The translations under genes and the position numbers were made by a program. Source: a virus. From it: a stretch of 51,308 nt of DNA. Shown in pieces: positions 1 to 7,579 of this stretch (position 1 is the stretch's first letter; every line of letters begins with the position of its first letter). The stretch lies in the IMG/VR virus record IMGVR_UViG_3300006854_000010, positions 1 to 51,308 of that record. The stretch is one strand, 5' to 3'. The notes below the pieces were generated by a model that was not told the DNA's origin, made no database searches, and saw only the letters and a list, made by a program, of their open reading frames with translations.

Positions 1-80
1 TGCATCTTGGCGCGGTGCTGCACGCCGCTCGCCCACTGCAGCCAGGCCAGCCCGTCATGGTCCTTGAGACCCTCGACGTA
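1..80. repeat. Terminal direct repeat (left copy)
   Basis: These 80 bases are identical to the last 80 bases of the window (51229-51308). The portal reading frame continues unbroken through the copy. The most economical reading is that a circular or circularly permuted molecule was linearised here with an assembly overlap. A true short terminal repeat is possible but would cut the portal gene. Confidence 0.95.
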
Positions 81-332
81 CATCTCCGAATAGGGCGTGG
101 CGTAGGGCCGCAGCATTTGCCCCATCTGGTCGCAGAAGTCCCGAGCCGCAAGCACCGGGAACGACGTGGCCAACCGGTCCCCGAAGTTGTCGTCGAGTGG
201 CTTTTCACCCAGGAAGTCGGCCGACGCTGGGGCAAAGTGCTCCATCACGGCTTGCCACATGCCCAGCAGCCCAGACCGCTCCGAGAAGAGCGTGTCGGCG
301 AAGCTCACCAGGTCTTTGATGCCTTGGCGCAT
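1..332 (-). CDS. Portal (head-tail connector), N-terminal part
   Basis: This is the first 110 codons of the portal gene, which continues at 51228 after circular closure and ends at 49956. The joined protein is 534 residues, the usual size of T7-type head-tail connector proteins, which form the dodecameric DNA channel at the capsid vertex. The ATG at 332 lies one base after the stop of the small gene at 334-585. The protein begins MRQGIKDLVSFADTLFSER and contains a helical segment with EHFAPASADFLGE, as in the family. There is no clear Shine-Dalgarno sequence, so translational coupling to the upstream gene is likely. Confidence 0.85.
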   Translation of the reverse strand, partial: MRQGIKDLVSFADTLFSERSGLLGMWQAVMEHFAPASADFLGEKPLDDNFGDRLATSFPVLAARDFCDQMGQMLRPYATPYSEMYVEGLKDHDGLAWLQWASGVQHRAKM

Positions 333-333
333 A

Positions 334-585
334 TCAGCCCAGGGTGTCGGATGTGCTCAGCACCGTTGACTGGCGCCCGCTGCGCGTTGATAGCTGCATT
401 TGGGCACGGCGGCGCGCAGCCCGGGCGGCCTCATCGTTCGGGCTCGGCATCACCACCGGCTCAGCAGCCGGCGCCGCGGCCGCAGCTTTGTCCAGCGTGG
501 GCCCCTTGATGATCAGGCCGAGCGGGTCACCTAGCAAGGACTGAACCGGCCCACCCTTCGGCAATAGTTTCTTGGCCACGCCCAT
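334..585 (-). CDS. Small protein between large terminase and portal
   Basis: This encodes an 83-residue protein of unknown function. A longer frame reaches 657, but the ATG at 585 is preferred: it overlaps the terminase stop as TGATG and is preceded by an AAGGAG site 6-7 bases upstream. The N-terminus (MGVAKKLLPKGGPVQSLLGD) is followed by an Ala/Pro-rich stretch and an Arg-rich tail. Small proteins sit at this position in many podoviruses. I know no assigned function, and a head-assembly role is inference from position. Confidence 0.75.
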   Translation of the reverse strand: MGVAKKLLPKGGPVQSLLGDPLGLIIKGPTLDKAAAAAPAAEPVVMPSPNDEAARAARRRAQMQLSTRSGRQSTVLSTSDTLG

Positions 586-2174
586 CACGATCTCCTTATC
601 CGCGCGCTCAGCGGCTGGTGCTTCATAGACGAAGACTGATGCTTCGGCCTTCGCCATTCATTGTAGCTATCGATCATTTTAGCGCCGGAGTGCCAGGCCA
701 TCACCACGGCGTCGCCCCTGTCAGGCGAGCGGCCAAGCCTCTTCACAACATCCTCTTTTGACTCTAGCTCGATACCTCTGCCGGTGACCTTGTAGTGAGG
801 CGCCGTCAGGTCGGCCAAGAGCCTGTTGTCGTTCGGAAGTGATATCGGCGACCCGCCGCGTTGATCTGGGTCTAGCGCTTCTCGCAGGCGCCAGTATGCT
901 TCTGTGCGCACATTGGTGAACTCAAGTTGATTATCCTTAGTGCGCGCCATACTCTTCTTCACACCTAGGTACGCAAGCGAATCAACTTGGTTTCGGCATA
1001 GGTGACCATGGGCATCACCGCCCCAGCCACCGCCCACATCAATAACCACCTTTGCATTGTCATGGCGGTACTTCATAACCAGCGCGGCCACATCCGTGCC
1101 CCCCGGAGTTTCCTTACCTGTGACGCTGACAATTGGCGCAAACCATCCATCGTGCCGCCGCGCCAACACCGTATTGTCAGCCCCGCCCTGCGCCACGTCC
1201 GCCCCAATCGCACACAGAGGCACTCCTACCGGCGGGGCCGGGCGCCAGCGCTCCATAGCCGCACGGATCCAGGCTGTGGGTATGGCCTGCCATTCGTCGT
1301 CAGTACGGTCAATCAGGAAGCTGCCGCTGATGAGCTTGTTGCGCGCGCTATCTGGCAGACCAGACAGCGCCTTTGCGTACTGCTCGGGATCGTAATACGG
1401 GTTGTCAGTGAACCTTGATGCTATGAAAGTTCGCGATTGCGGCATCACCTTTACACCGTGCAGCATGATGAATTCGTCTGACGCGCACTCGCGGTAGCCT
1501 GCGCCACCATCAACTGGCAGGAAGTACCGAAGCTCCCCATCCTGCGCCGGGTCTTTGTGGTGGGGATCGAGCCACGGAGCGAAATACTCGATTAGCCAAT
1601 CCCCGGTACTGTCGAGCGGCGGGTTACTTCCCAGCACCATCCGGCACCGCTGGCCTGGCTTCTGGGTGCGCATCCAGCCCATGAGCATCCGCACCTGGTC
1701 CTCAGGCACCTGTGCCGCCTCGTCCACGCAGATCAGGTCGTGAGGGTTGCCCTGCTTGCCGCCCAGGTCATCGCCCAAGCCCATGAAGTCGATCACGCCG
1801 CCTTCCGGCTTGTTGTACACCGGGCGGTTTCCGCCCGTGTAACACCTCTGCTTGCCGACGATGTTGTCGAGCGTATGCAGCACGCCGGCCAGGTCAACGA
1901 ACTCGCGCCGAACGATCAGCGACCTGTGGTGCTCATTCAGCGCCAAACCGCACTCAAGCGCCGTCTTCCCGCCACCCGGGCTGCCGCCGAACAACAGCAC
2001 GTCGGCCAGGCTGAAGTAAGCCCGCTTCTGCGGGCCAATGGTTGCTGTGAACAGCTTGTTGCCTGTCGCGCTACGCGACAGCTTGTCAAACTCCCGAAGC
2101 TCTGCCTCTGGGAGGCCTGCCAGGATAATCGGCAGATCTTTTGCGACCGACGCGAGTATCTCTGACAGGTCCAA
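585..2174 (-). CDS. terL: Terminase large subunit
   Basis: This is the 529-residue motor that cuts concatemeric DNA and pumps it into the prohead through the portal. The ATPase half has Walker A GGSPGGGKT at residues 63-71 and Walker B DLICVDE at 146-152. The nuclease half has an RNase H-like Asp set: IGADVAQGG (D326), VVIDVGGG (D379) and SPDRGDAVV (D488). The only sensible start is TTG at 2174, since no ATG or GTG occurs upstream after the previous stop and an internal start would remove conserved sequence. A weak AGGCGGG lies upstream. Five virion-like genes separate it from the small subunit, which is unusual. Confidence 0.95.
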   Translation of the reverse strand: MDLSEILASVAKDLPIILAGLPEAELREFDKLSRSATGNKLFTATIGPQKRAYFSLADVLLFGGSPGGGKTALECGLALNEHHRSLIVRREFVDLAGVLHTLDNIVGKQRCYTGGNRPVYNKPEGGVIDFMGLGDDLGGKQGNPHDLICVDEAAQVPEDQVRMLMGWMRTQKPGQRCRMVLGSNPPLDSTGDWLIEYFAPWLDPHHKDPAQDGELRYFLPVDGGAGYRECASDEFIMLHGVKVMPQSRTFIASRFTDNPYYDPEQYAKALSGLPDSARNKLISGSFLIDRTDDEWQAIPTAWIRAAMERWRPAPPVGVPLCAIGADVAQGGADNTVLARRHDGWFAPIVSVTGKETPGGTDVAALVMKYRHDNAKVVIDVGGGWGGDAHGHLCRNQVDSLAYLGVKKSMARTKDNQLEFTNVRTEAYWRLREALDPDQRGGSPISLPNDNRLLADLTAPHYKVTGRGIELESKEDVVKRLGRSPDRGDAVVMAWHSGAKMIDSYNEWRRPKHQSSSMKHQPLSARIRRS

Positions 2175-2191
2175 TATCGATCCCGCCTGAG

Positions 2192-2743
2192 TTACTTGGT
2201 GAAGGCAACCTGCAGCAGATCGGCGATCACCTCGACGTTGAGCACACTCGTGCCCGTCGTGATTTCACCCACGAGCAAGTGCATCACCACCGCCGCCGCG
2301 GCCACCGGGGTGATATCGCCAGCGGTGGAACCAGTTGTCGCCGGCGCCATGGCGTACCGCGTCTGCACCGTCGCCTGATCCAGGAAGCCGGTCGTTTCGA
2401 TGACGCTCGACACCTGGACACCCGAGCCGTTGGTGTACTTGAGCACCAGGTCCTCACCGGCCGCGATGCCAGCGTATGCGGTGCCGGCTGGCTTGTGCAC
2501 CGCCACCCGCTGTACAACCCACGCGAACCCGGCCGGGGCCGCCGCGATCACCGTGATGGGCGTCGCGTTCAGCGCCAGCACCTGGGCACTGGTGATCTGC
2601 TTGAAGAAGCGCCCGCTGATCATCCGGTTCATCTGGAATCCGGACATGTTCTTCTGGCGCAGGATCAGGTTGCCGTCGTCGTTGATCCCGAACAGATCGG
2701 GTTTGACGGTCTTGGTGAGGCTGAACATCTTTACGTCTGACAT
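2192..2743 (-). CDS. Putative virion structural protein
   Basis: This encodes 183 residues with no catalytic motif. The sequence is rich in Ala, Val and Thr in an alternating, beta-strand-like pattern, typical of head decoration or adaptor proteins. It begins MSDVKMFSLTKTVKPDLFG. A palindrome (2755-2768) overlaps the upstream end of its purine-rich ribosome-binding site and could modulate expression. It lies between the terminase subunits in a run of small virion-like genes. The structural role is inferred from composition and location. Confidence 0.65.
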   Translation of the reverse strand: MSDVKMFSLTKTVKPDLFGINDDGNLILRQKNMSGFQMNRMISGRFFKQITSAQVLALNATPITVIAAAPAGFAWVVQRVAVHKPAGTAYAGIAAGEDLVLKYTNGSGVQVSSVIETTGFLDQATVQTRYAMAPATTGSTAGDITPVAAAAVVMHLLVGEITTGTSVLNVEVIADLLQVAFTK

Positions 2744-2754
2744 GATTCACTCCC

Positions 2755-2768
2755 CCGGCTCGCCGGGA
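2755..2768 (-). promoter_or_regulatory. Hairpin next to ribosome-binding site
   Basis: On the minus strand CCCGGCGAGCCGGG forms a tight 5-bp hairpin directly followed by GGGAGTGAATC and the ATG at 2743. Its base abuts the Shine-Dalgarno run, so it may tune initiation. No T-run follows, so it is not a terminator. Confidence 0.35.
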
Positions 2769-2859
2769 CGCTGACCGAATTTCCATCGGCGGGATCTGCG
2801 CGATAGTACGCGCCTATCAGTGTACAGCGTTCGATCGGCACGACACTACGCGCGCGCCG

Positions 2860-3060
2860 TCAAAACCCGTCTTGGTTAAACTGTGGAACTATTTTTGTGC
2901 CAATGCCCGGCGGGCCTGAGACTTTTGCTTCTGCCTGTGAAGCATCAGGCTCAACCACCCACGGCAAAGCCTCACGCTTTTCGGCCTTCGATGCGGCAGA
3001 GTGCTCGGCAGGCGTCAGCCATCTGACGCGCAACCCGGGCGCAACCGTCATCCGCACCAT
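2860..3060 (-). CDS. Small putative virion protein
   Basis: This encodes 66 residues starting MVRMTVAPGLRVRWLTP, from an ATG two bases after the stop of the gene at 3063-3497. The middle is charged and the C-terminus Gly/Pro-rich. I do not recognise a family. Tight spacing to the neighbouring virion-like genes suggests a head or neck accessory part. A 116-bp gap without a gene follows it (2744-2859). Confidence 0.6.
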   Translation of the reverse strand: MVRMTVAPGLRVRWLTPAEHSAASKAEKREALPWVVEPDASQAEAKVSGPPGIGTKIVPQFNQDGF

Positions 3061-3062
3061 AG

Positions 3063-3497
3063 TCAGTCCCCCACAGAGATGACACTGACGGCCTGCGATG
3101 CGGCCGGCGTGAGCGCACTGGCCAGCACATCCAGGCCCAGCACGGTCAAGGTCGCGCGCCGTTCGGCGATCACAGTGAATGCCGTCGTGCTCAGGGCCGT
3201 GAGACGCAGCACCACGGCCGGGTCTGCAGTCGGCGCGCGCTCCAGGCTCATCGCCGGAGGCGCCGAGTAGGCCGCTGAGAATGTGCCGCTGAACAGCCCG
3301 GATCCGTTGGTGCTGCCAGTGAACACTTCCGGCCGCTTGCCAGGCGCAAGGAACCTCCATGCAGTGCCGTCTGAGATCATCGGCCCGGCGCCACCCGGGC
3401 GGTCCGTGACCCAGATCAACTTGCCCTTGTAGCTCGCGGCGCTCGGCGATGTGGCTACGGTGTACTCGCCAGGCAGAGACAGCGGCTGCGGGATCAT
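3063..3497 (-). CDS. Putative virion protein
   Basis: This encodes 144 residues starting MIPQPLSLPGEYTVATSPSA, with an ATGA overlap to the upstream gene. The first 50 residues include a W-T-D-R and S-D-G-T-A-W-R-F pattern like small beta domains found on phage virion surface proteins. The remainder is beta-rich with many Ala, Thr and Val. Function is unknown; a head or tail accessory role is inferred from the block. Confidence 0.65.
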   Translation of the reverse strand: MIPQPLSLPGEYTVATSPSAASYKGKLIWVTDRPGGAGPMISDGTAWRFLAPGKRPEVFTGSTNGSGLFSGTFSAAYSAPPAMSLERAPTADPAVVLRLTALSTTAFTVIAERRATLTVLGLDVLASALTPAASQAVSVISVGD

Positions 3498-3883
3498 GTC
3501 AGCGCCACGCCGATCAGGTACACATCGGCCGTTGCCGCGGCGCCTTGCCCAGTCGTCAGCGCCAGAATCGGCGTCTCGGTGCGCTTGTTGGTGTTGGCAA
3601 GCGTCAGGGCCAGCACACCGGCCGCAGTCGTGAGCGCCGAATATACCTGCGCGGCCGCCACGATGGCCGTCCCGCCCTTGCTCGCCGCCGAGTACGCGCC
3701 CCCGGCCGCAGTTGTCAGCGACAGACTCGCGTTCGTCACGATGATGCGGTCGATCGTGTAGTCGCTGAAGTTGAACAGCTTGACCAACGATTGATCCGTG
3801 GTCACGTTCATGTTCGCGCCGATCAGGCGGAACAAAACCCGTGAATCGCCGCTGAGGCTGCCGCGCCAGAATCCGACAGCCAT
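3494..3883 (-). CDS. Putative virion protein
   Basis: This encodes 129 residues beginning MAVGFWRGSLSGDSRVLFRL. Long stretches of Ala, Thr, Ser and Val without charge (about residues 55-110) look like beta-sandwich packing. It starts just before the stop of the gene at 3885-4259 and overlaps the next gene by ATGA. The composition matches its neighbours at 3063 and 3885, so these may be related paralogues or co-assembling head proteins. Confidence 0.65.
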   Translation of the reverse strand: MAVGFWRGSLSGDSRVLFRLIGANMNVTTDQSLVKLFNFSDYTIDRIIVTNASLSLTTAAGGAYSAASKGGTAIVAAAQVYSALTTAAGVLALTLANTNKRTETPILALTTGQGAAATADVYLIGVALT

Positions 3884-3884
3884 G

Positions 3885-4259
3885 TCACTGCGCCTCGAAT
3901 GTGCCGGTGATCGTGCTGGCAGTGCCAGCGGCGCGGATCTTGATCGACTCCAGGCCCTTCACGTCGATCTTGAGCCAACGCACCGTGGTGCCGTCGCCAG
4001 CGGCCGTGGTCAGGTCGCCACTCGCGCCGACGATCGCGCCATTGGCCGGAGGCGCCGTGTAGTCAGCCGCAGCGCTGGCGAGCGTGAAGAACGTGCCGGC
4101 GGCGCCGACCCTGGCCTGCACCACGAACTGCGACAACGCTGCCACGCCCACCACGAACGCCACCCACAGCACCTCTTGCTGGCGCACGTAGATCGTCACC
4201 ACGTCAGCAAGCCCGGTTACCGTCGCCGATACCGGGCCACTCCGAGGGTCAAAAGCCAT
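3885..4259 (-). CDS. Putative virion protein
   Basis: This encodes 124 residues beginning MAFDPRSGPVSATVTGLADV. The ATG at 4259 is chosen because GGAG lies 7 bases upstream and it directly follows the small terminase stop; an upstream in-frame extension lacks support. The sequence is Ala/Thr/Val-rich and beta-like and ends in an isoleucine/threonine-rich strand pattern. It resembles the two following genes in character. No enzyme motif is present. Confidence 0.65.
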   Translation of the reverse strand: MAFDPRSGPVSATVTGLADVVTIYVRQQEVLWVAFVVGVAALSQFVVQARVGAAGTFFTLASAAADYTAPPANGAIVGASGDLTTAAGDGTTVRWLKIDVKGLESIKIRAAGTASTITGTFEAQ

Positions 4260-4263
4260 CTCA

Positions 4264-4944
4264 TCACTCCTTTTTCGCGGCGAGGTGCGCCTGCAGCCTC
4301 GCAAGTATAGAGGCGGCCACCTCCGGACGATCCAGGAGCGAGCCCAGGCGTCGCGCTACGTCGTCCGGCCTGGGCGCTTCGGTTACCTCGACAGCCACCT
4401 TGGGCGGCTCCACCACGATGCCGTATGCCTCGCGCTCCAGGATAGCAAGCGCCTTGAATGACTCCGTCCACGCCTTCATGGTCTTGGTCATCTCAGGCAG
4501 GGCGATGACTGCGCGATAGATGTCGTTTTGCTTGTCCTGCCCGTTTTCGTTCGGGGCGCGCATGATCTCGCCCAGGTGCTCAAGCTCCGGGATGTTGGCG
4601 ATCTGCGCCTCAAGCAGATCCAGCAGAGCCATATTCACCGCACGAGCCCTGCGGATGTCACTGCGCTGGCTGATCTGGACCGTCGCGGACGCGATGGCCA
4701 CAGCCTCTACGATGGCAACCTCGTTAACCTTGGAAACCGAACTGTTAACCAATGCCTTGTTAACCAGATCGTCTGCCTTGGCCTGGATCTTCGCCTTGAG
4801 GTCGCGAACCCACCCCATGGCCTTTGCCTTCTTGCTGATCATGACGTGGCTGACGCCATGGGCTTCGGCTATCTCACGAAGCGACAGCATGCCGGCACGA
4901 TAGTCGGCTTCTACGGCCTCCCAGTCGATCTGCTTGCGGCTCAT
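4264..4944 (-). CDS. terS: Terminase small subunit
   Basis: This encodes 226 residues. An N-terminal helix-turn-helix (about residues 22-45, LREIAEAHGVSHVMISKKAK) should recognise the packaging site. Helical, charged sequence follows, suited to ring oligomerisation, and the C-terminal tail would contact the large subunit. The longer frame to 5046 is rejected: the ATG at 4944 overlaps the upstream stop as ATGA and has GGAGG about 10 bases before it. The large subunit lies downstream at 585-2174, separated by five small virion-like genes. Confidence 0.85.
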   Translation of the reverse strand: MSRKQIDWEAVEADYRAGMLSLREIAEAHGVSHVMISKKAKAMGWVRDLKAKIQAKADDLVNKALVNSSVSKVNEVAIVEAVAIASATVQISQRSDIRRARAVNMALLDLLEAQIANIPELEHLGEIMRAPNENGQDKQNDIYRAVIALPEMTKTMKAWTESFKALAILEREAYGIVVEPPKVAVEVTEAPRPDDVARRLGSLLDRPEVAASILARLQAHLAAKKE

Positions 4945-5228
4945 ACGAAGGCCGCCTCCACGGCTTCGGTGCGCGCGATCTCTGCCAACCCAGCCGGCGT
5001 GATCACGAAGTCGCCGCGGCACCCGCAGGCGCAGCCGTCCACCCACTTGCGGCGGATTAGGCTACCCATCTCTGCCGGCACGAGCTTGTCAGGGCAGCCT
5101 AGCGGGAAAGCCTGGACGACGGTAGGCATCGCCAAGGCAACATCCGACGCGCCGTAGGTGTGCCACTGGCCGGGCCGCTCCGCAAGCAGCCTCAGAATCG
5201 GCATGCGGTCTATGTCCTTGCACTGCAT
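4941..5228 (-). CDS. Hypothetical protein, possible winged helix
   Basis: This encodes 95 residues from MQCKDIDRMPILRLLAERPG. The pattern of an N-terminal helix, then a short strand pair and CACGCRGDFVITPAGLAEIA, resembles small winged-helix DNA-binding proteins, with a Cys pair near residues 70-72. The start at 5228 is chosen because it nearly abuts the previous stop (5231); the longer frame overlaps that gene without reason. It is ATGA-coupled to the small terminase, so a packaging or regulatory role is possible but unproven. Confidence 0.6.
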   Translation of the reverse strand: MQCKDIDRMPILRLLAERPGQWHTYGASDVALAMPTVVQAFPLGCPDKLVPAEMGSLIRRKWVDGCACGCRGDFVITPAGLAEIARTEAVEAAFV

Positions 5229-5230
5229 GG

Positions 5231-5434
5231 TCAGCCCTCTATCCCGTAGAGCATGCGCCGGGCGGACTCCGCGGCGTTGCCTTCTATCCGCCAGTCGTGA
5301 CATAGCTTTAAGCGGTCCGCCATGGGCACAGAGCAATCGCGACATGCACGCCTCCAGCGCCAGTACGCCAACCTATTGCGGCGCAGTAGCATGGCCACGA
5401 TCTGGCGAGCGAGCTGGTTTTGCTTTGCGGCCAT
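5231..5434 (-). CDS. Small basic hypothetical protein
   Basis: This encodes 67 residues starting MAAKQNQLARQIVAMLLRRN. It is rich in Arg, with two Cys in WRRACRDCSVPM, and helical. The ATG at 5434 lies two bases after the stop of the 37-residue membrane peptide, which favours it over a GTG at 5464. Function is unknown. Confidence 0.6.
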   Translation of the reverse strand: MAAKQNQLARQIVAMLLRRNRLAYWRWRRACRDCSVPMADRLKLCHDWRIEGNAAESARRMLYGIEG

Positions 5435-5436
5435 GG

Positions 5437-5550
5437 CTACGAAACCAGCAATCGAGCCAGCCACAGCGACACCAAGCCGCCAGCCAATACGGACGCAACC
5501 GCCGCCAAGCCGACGATTTGACCCATCCAGTCACCTGCGGCAGAAGTCAT
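5437..5550 (-). CDS. 37-residue single-pass membrane peptide
   Basis: The peptide begins MTSAAGDWMGQIVGLAAVAS and carries one hydrophobic segment of about 24 residues (12-35). It fits exactly between the stop at 5553 and the start at 5434, with two-base gaps on both sides, which supports it being a gene. Small membrane peptides in phage operons can be holin-like, superinfection-related or of unknown role. Nothing here decides. Confidence 0.55.
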   Translation of the reverse strand: MTSAAGDWMGQIVGLAAVASVLAGGLVSLWLARLLVS

Positions 5551-5552
5551 GG

Positions 5553-5876
5553 TCAGATCAATTCCCCATGCAGCATCGGACGCAAAAGCTCAGGCGGGAT
5601 GCGGCATGCCTCATAAATCATGGTTCGCATGTCGGTCTGGAAGGCGGCGAAGTCGAAAACTGGCTGGCGTCTCTGCACAAAGAGAACCTCGCCGCTTTGC
5701 AGCACTGGCCACGGAAAAAGCACCGACCAGTCAGCCTCTGAAGCCGCCACGCCGCACCCGGCATGCAACATGCGCGGCTCATCGACCGGCGCCTCGTTGC
5801 CCAGCTGCAGCTTCGTGCGCTCCGTGACCAGAGCGAGGCGGCGTTGCGCGATCATGCGCTGCGCCGCGGTTTTCAT
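5553..5876 (-). CDS. Hypothetical protein
   Basis: This encodes 107 residues starting MKTAAQRMIAQRRLALVTER. A helical N-terminus is followed by a Trp/Pro-rich middle (DWSVLFPWPVLQSGEVLFVQ) and a helical C-terminus. The start codon overlaps the previous stop as ATGA. I do not recognise the family. Confidence 0.65.
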   Translation of the reverse strand: MKTAAQRMIAQRRLALVTERTKLQLGNEAPVDEPRMLHAGCGVAASEADWSVLFPWPVLQSGEVLFVQRRQPVFDFAAFQTDMRTMIYEACRIPPELLRPMLHGELI

Positions 5877-6169
5877 GCGTCATCCTCCATGCCAAGCGCT
5901 CGGCGAATCCTCCCGATCATCTCATCTATGCGGGCGATGGTTCGCGTCCGCTCCTTGTGATGCTCCAGAGCGCCGAGGGCCTCACGCAACAGCGCTATCG
6001 CCTGGTCGCGCGTGGCCTGCCAGTTTGATGCGCCATGGCCCCAAGATATCCATGCGCCTTGAGTGCGCTCACTTGCATAGCGCTCATCATTGAGCCTGGA
6101 GCGTGTCACATCGTAGTCTCGGACGCGGGCCCACGCCTCAAACTCGCGCCGCACGTCATCATGGGTCAC
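5873..6169 (-). CDS. Hypothetical protein, Trp/Arg-rich
   Basis: This encodes 98 residues from GTG at 6169 (product MTHDDVRREFEAWARVRDYD). The GTG overlaps the H-NS gene stop as GTGA, so the longer frame to 6253 is rejected. The pattern of a Tyr/Trp-spaced N-terminal half and a coiled C-terminal half (residues 60-95) resembles small phage proteins of unknown function that repeat W-x-W and ATRDQ patterns. Confidence 0.65.
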   Translation of the reverse strand: MTHDDVRREFEAWARVRDYDVTRSRLNDERYASERTQGAWISWGHGASNWQATRDQAIALLREALGALEHHKERTRTIARIDEMIGRIRRALGMEDDA

Positions 6170-6543
6170 GCCGTCACCCTGAAGTCCTCGAGCTTGCATC
6201 CGGCCGCGATGGCGGCGCTCAGCCACTTGGGCTGCAAGCCCCGCCCAGACCATGCGGCCGGCTTGCCTTCCTCATCCACGCCGCAGTACTTGGCTGGGAT
6301 CTTCTTGCCGCTCAGCGGGTTCGGCTTGGTGCTGGCGCTTGCCGGCCTGGCGGCGCGGGCGCTCTTGCTGCGCGGGGTGCCTAGGTCCGAGAGGCGCACA
6401 TCGTTGCGCGCCATCAGTTCCTTGATCAGGGCGATTGCGCCCTGCTTTTCCTCGGCGCGCGCTGCGTCGAGTTTGGCGGCCAGCTCGGCGGCCTGTGCGT
6501 CGAGCGTGGCCTTTTGAGACAGCAGTTCTTGGTAGCTTGCCAT
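6166..6543 (-). CDS. H-NS family nucleoid-associated protein
   Basis: This 125-residue protein has an N-terminal coiled coil (about residues 1-50), a Lys/Arg/Ala/Pro linker (55-80) and a C-terminal H-NS DNA-binding domain (about 82-122) with KYCGVDEEGKPAAWSGRGLQ followed by PKWL. H-NS proteins bind the AT-rich minor groove and silence transcription. In the family the core is (Q/R)-G-R; here the loop reads R-G-L-Q, so the third residue of the hook is lost. It may have altered affinity or act through hetero-oligomers with host H-NS. The ATG at 6543 is chosen because the upstream extension is unlike the family; no strong Shine-Dalgarno site is visible. Confidence 0.85.
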   Translation of the reverse strand: MASYQELLSQKATLDAQAAELAAKLDAARAEEKQGAIALIKELMARNDVRLSDLGTPRSKSARAARPASASTKPNPLSGKKIPAKYCGVDEEGKPAAWSGRGLQPKWLSAAIAAGCKLEDFRVTA

Positions 6544-6592
6544 GTGTTTGTGTGTGAGATTGGTTGCGCAGCGGGATTGCTGCGTGCAGATA

Positions 6593-6838
6593 CTACACGA
6601 CAATGCGCCGAATGGCATCACCGACTAGCTCAGCCTGCTTGTCGGTAAAGCAAACTTTGGCTCCTGCCTGGGCGCAGCGCCCGCGCACAAGCACCGCCGG
6701 CCTCGATGCCCAGCGCTCATAATCACTTCGCTCGCGCTCATCAAGCATCTGCCACGGCCACGACTCATCAAGTGCCGGGTCGGCCTCGCAAAGCTCCTGA
6801 CCCGGGCTCTTCTGCGCCACAGCTTTGCTGTCCACCAT
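6593..6838 (-). CDS. Hypothetical protein
   Basis: This encodes 81 residues from MVDSKAVAQKSPGQELCEAD, followed by an acidic Trp-containing segment and CFTDKQAELVGDAIRRI at the end. The ATG at 6838 overlaps the previous stop (TGATG); a GTG three bases earlier is also possible. The family is not recognised. Confidence 0.6.
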   Translation of the reverse strand: MVDSKAVAQKSPGQELCEADPALDESWPWQMLDERERSDYERWASRPAVLVRGRCAQAGAKVCFTDKQAELVGDAIRRIVV

Positions 6839-7035
6839 CACGCGATTGCCTCCAGCGCGGCCCCGACTTTATGCGGCGCATCCTGAGCGCCCACAACAAC
6901 GGCAAACCGCTGCACGCCACCCGCACGCATGCGCTCAGCGATTGCGCGCTCAATCTGAGCGATCAGTACGCGGAAAGCGTCGTCCGGCTGGCCGCCGCAC
7001 ATCACATCGATTCTGACTTTCTGCACTTCGCACAT
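6838..7035 (-). CDS. Small hypothetical protein
   Basis: This encodes 65 residues starting MCEVQKVRIDVMCGGQPDDA, with an alternating strand/helix pattern. It has a strong AAGGAG site 8 bases before the ATG. Function is unknown. A 46-bp gap separates it from the gene at 7082. Confidence 0.65.
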   Translation of the reverse strand: MCEVQKVRIDVMCGGQPDDAFRVLIAQIERAIAERMRAGGVQRFAVVVGAQDAPHKVGAALEAIA

Positions 7036-7081
7036 GATTGCGCTCCTTTCTTCGTGGGCGCGATAGTATCACAGTGCGGTA

Positions 7082-7291
7082 TCAGAATTCGTGTATGCCG
7101 TAGCAGCCCATGTGCGGCTCAAAGCGGTACTTCTTGGAGCCGTCAGCATTCACAAGGCGCCATCCGCCGCCGTCCTTGCCGACGATCCGCAGCGCCATGA
7201 ACCCAACCTTGACCGTTTCTCCGACTGCCCACACTTGCTGTGCAGGCTTGCGTGTTTTGTAGGGCCTGCCGTAATTGTTGGTGCCGATCAT
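7082..7291 (-). CDS. Small beta-rich hypothetical protein
   Basis: This encodes 69 residues from MIGTNNYGRPYKTRKPAQQV, with GGAG 8 bases upstream of the ATG at 7291. The sequence WAVGETVKVGFMALRIVGKD and later strands look like a small SH3-like barrel. It is the first gene after the promoter at 7323-7366. Function is unknown. Confidence 0.65.
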   Translation of the reverse strand: MIGTNNYGRPYKTRKPAQQVWAVGETVKVGFMALRIVGKDGGGWRLVNADGSKKYRFEPHMGCYGIHEF

Positions 7292-7322
7292 TTTGCTGCT
7301 CCGGTTGCGTTGTCGATGCCCG

Positions 7323-7366
7323 ATTATGCTTCGCGCAAGCCGCTGATGCATTGATATTCGCTATCG
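7323..7366 (-). promoter_or_regulatory. Leftward promoter of the GATAG-box family (copy b)
   Basis: On the minus strand the box CGATAGCGAATATCAATGC (7348-7366) is followed, 23 nt after its TCA, by a -10 hexamer CATAAT (7323-7328). The ATG at 7291 lies about 30 bases downstream. Box and spacing match those at 9919-9962, 19912-19956 and 16542-16586. No TTGACA-like -35 is present. Confidence 0.6.
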
Positions 7367-7419
7367 ATGCGCACTAAGCGAGCGGTGTGCAGACACGTAG
7401 GGCACGATTCTCCGTGCAT
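7324..7419 (-). other. Possible 31-residue Cys-containing ORF (weak)
   Basis: A minus-strand frame MHGESCPTCLHTARLVRIDS continues to the stop at 7324 and has a CPTC pair. A competing 37-codon frame (7361-7474) overlaps it. Neither has a good ribosome-binding site, and both run through the promoter at 7323-7366. I include it as a candidate only. The rest of 7420-7579 shows no convincing gene. Confidence 0.2.
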
Positions 7420-7579
7420 CGGTCTGCACACCTCTTTCCTCGCGGCTATCAGCAGATTTATCAGCGGTTGCCATCCGCCGAGAAAGTTGCCGTGCTCACG
7501 CGTCGCGCCCGCGGCGTTACAGCGCCTGGGTGATGGTCGAGCGGCGCCCATCTGCCATGGGCATGTGATCAGTTGCCAA

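Noticed and set aside
656-680. GTAGCTATCGATC resembles the promoter box
   Set aside because: It lies inside the terminase coding sequence, lacks the second half of the box and has no -10 at the right spacing.
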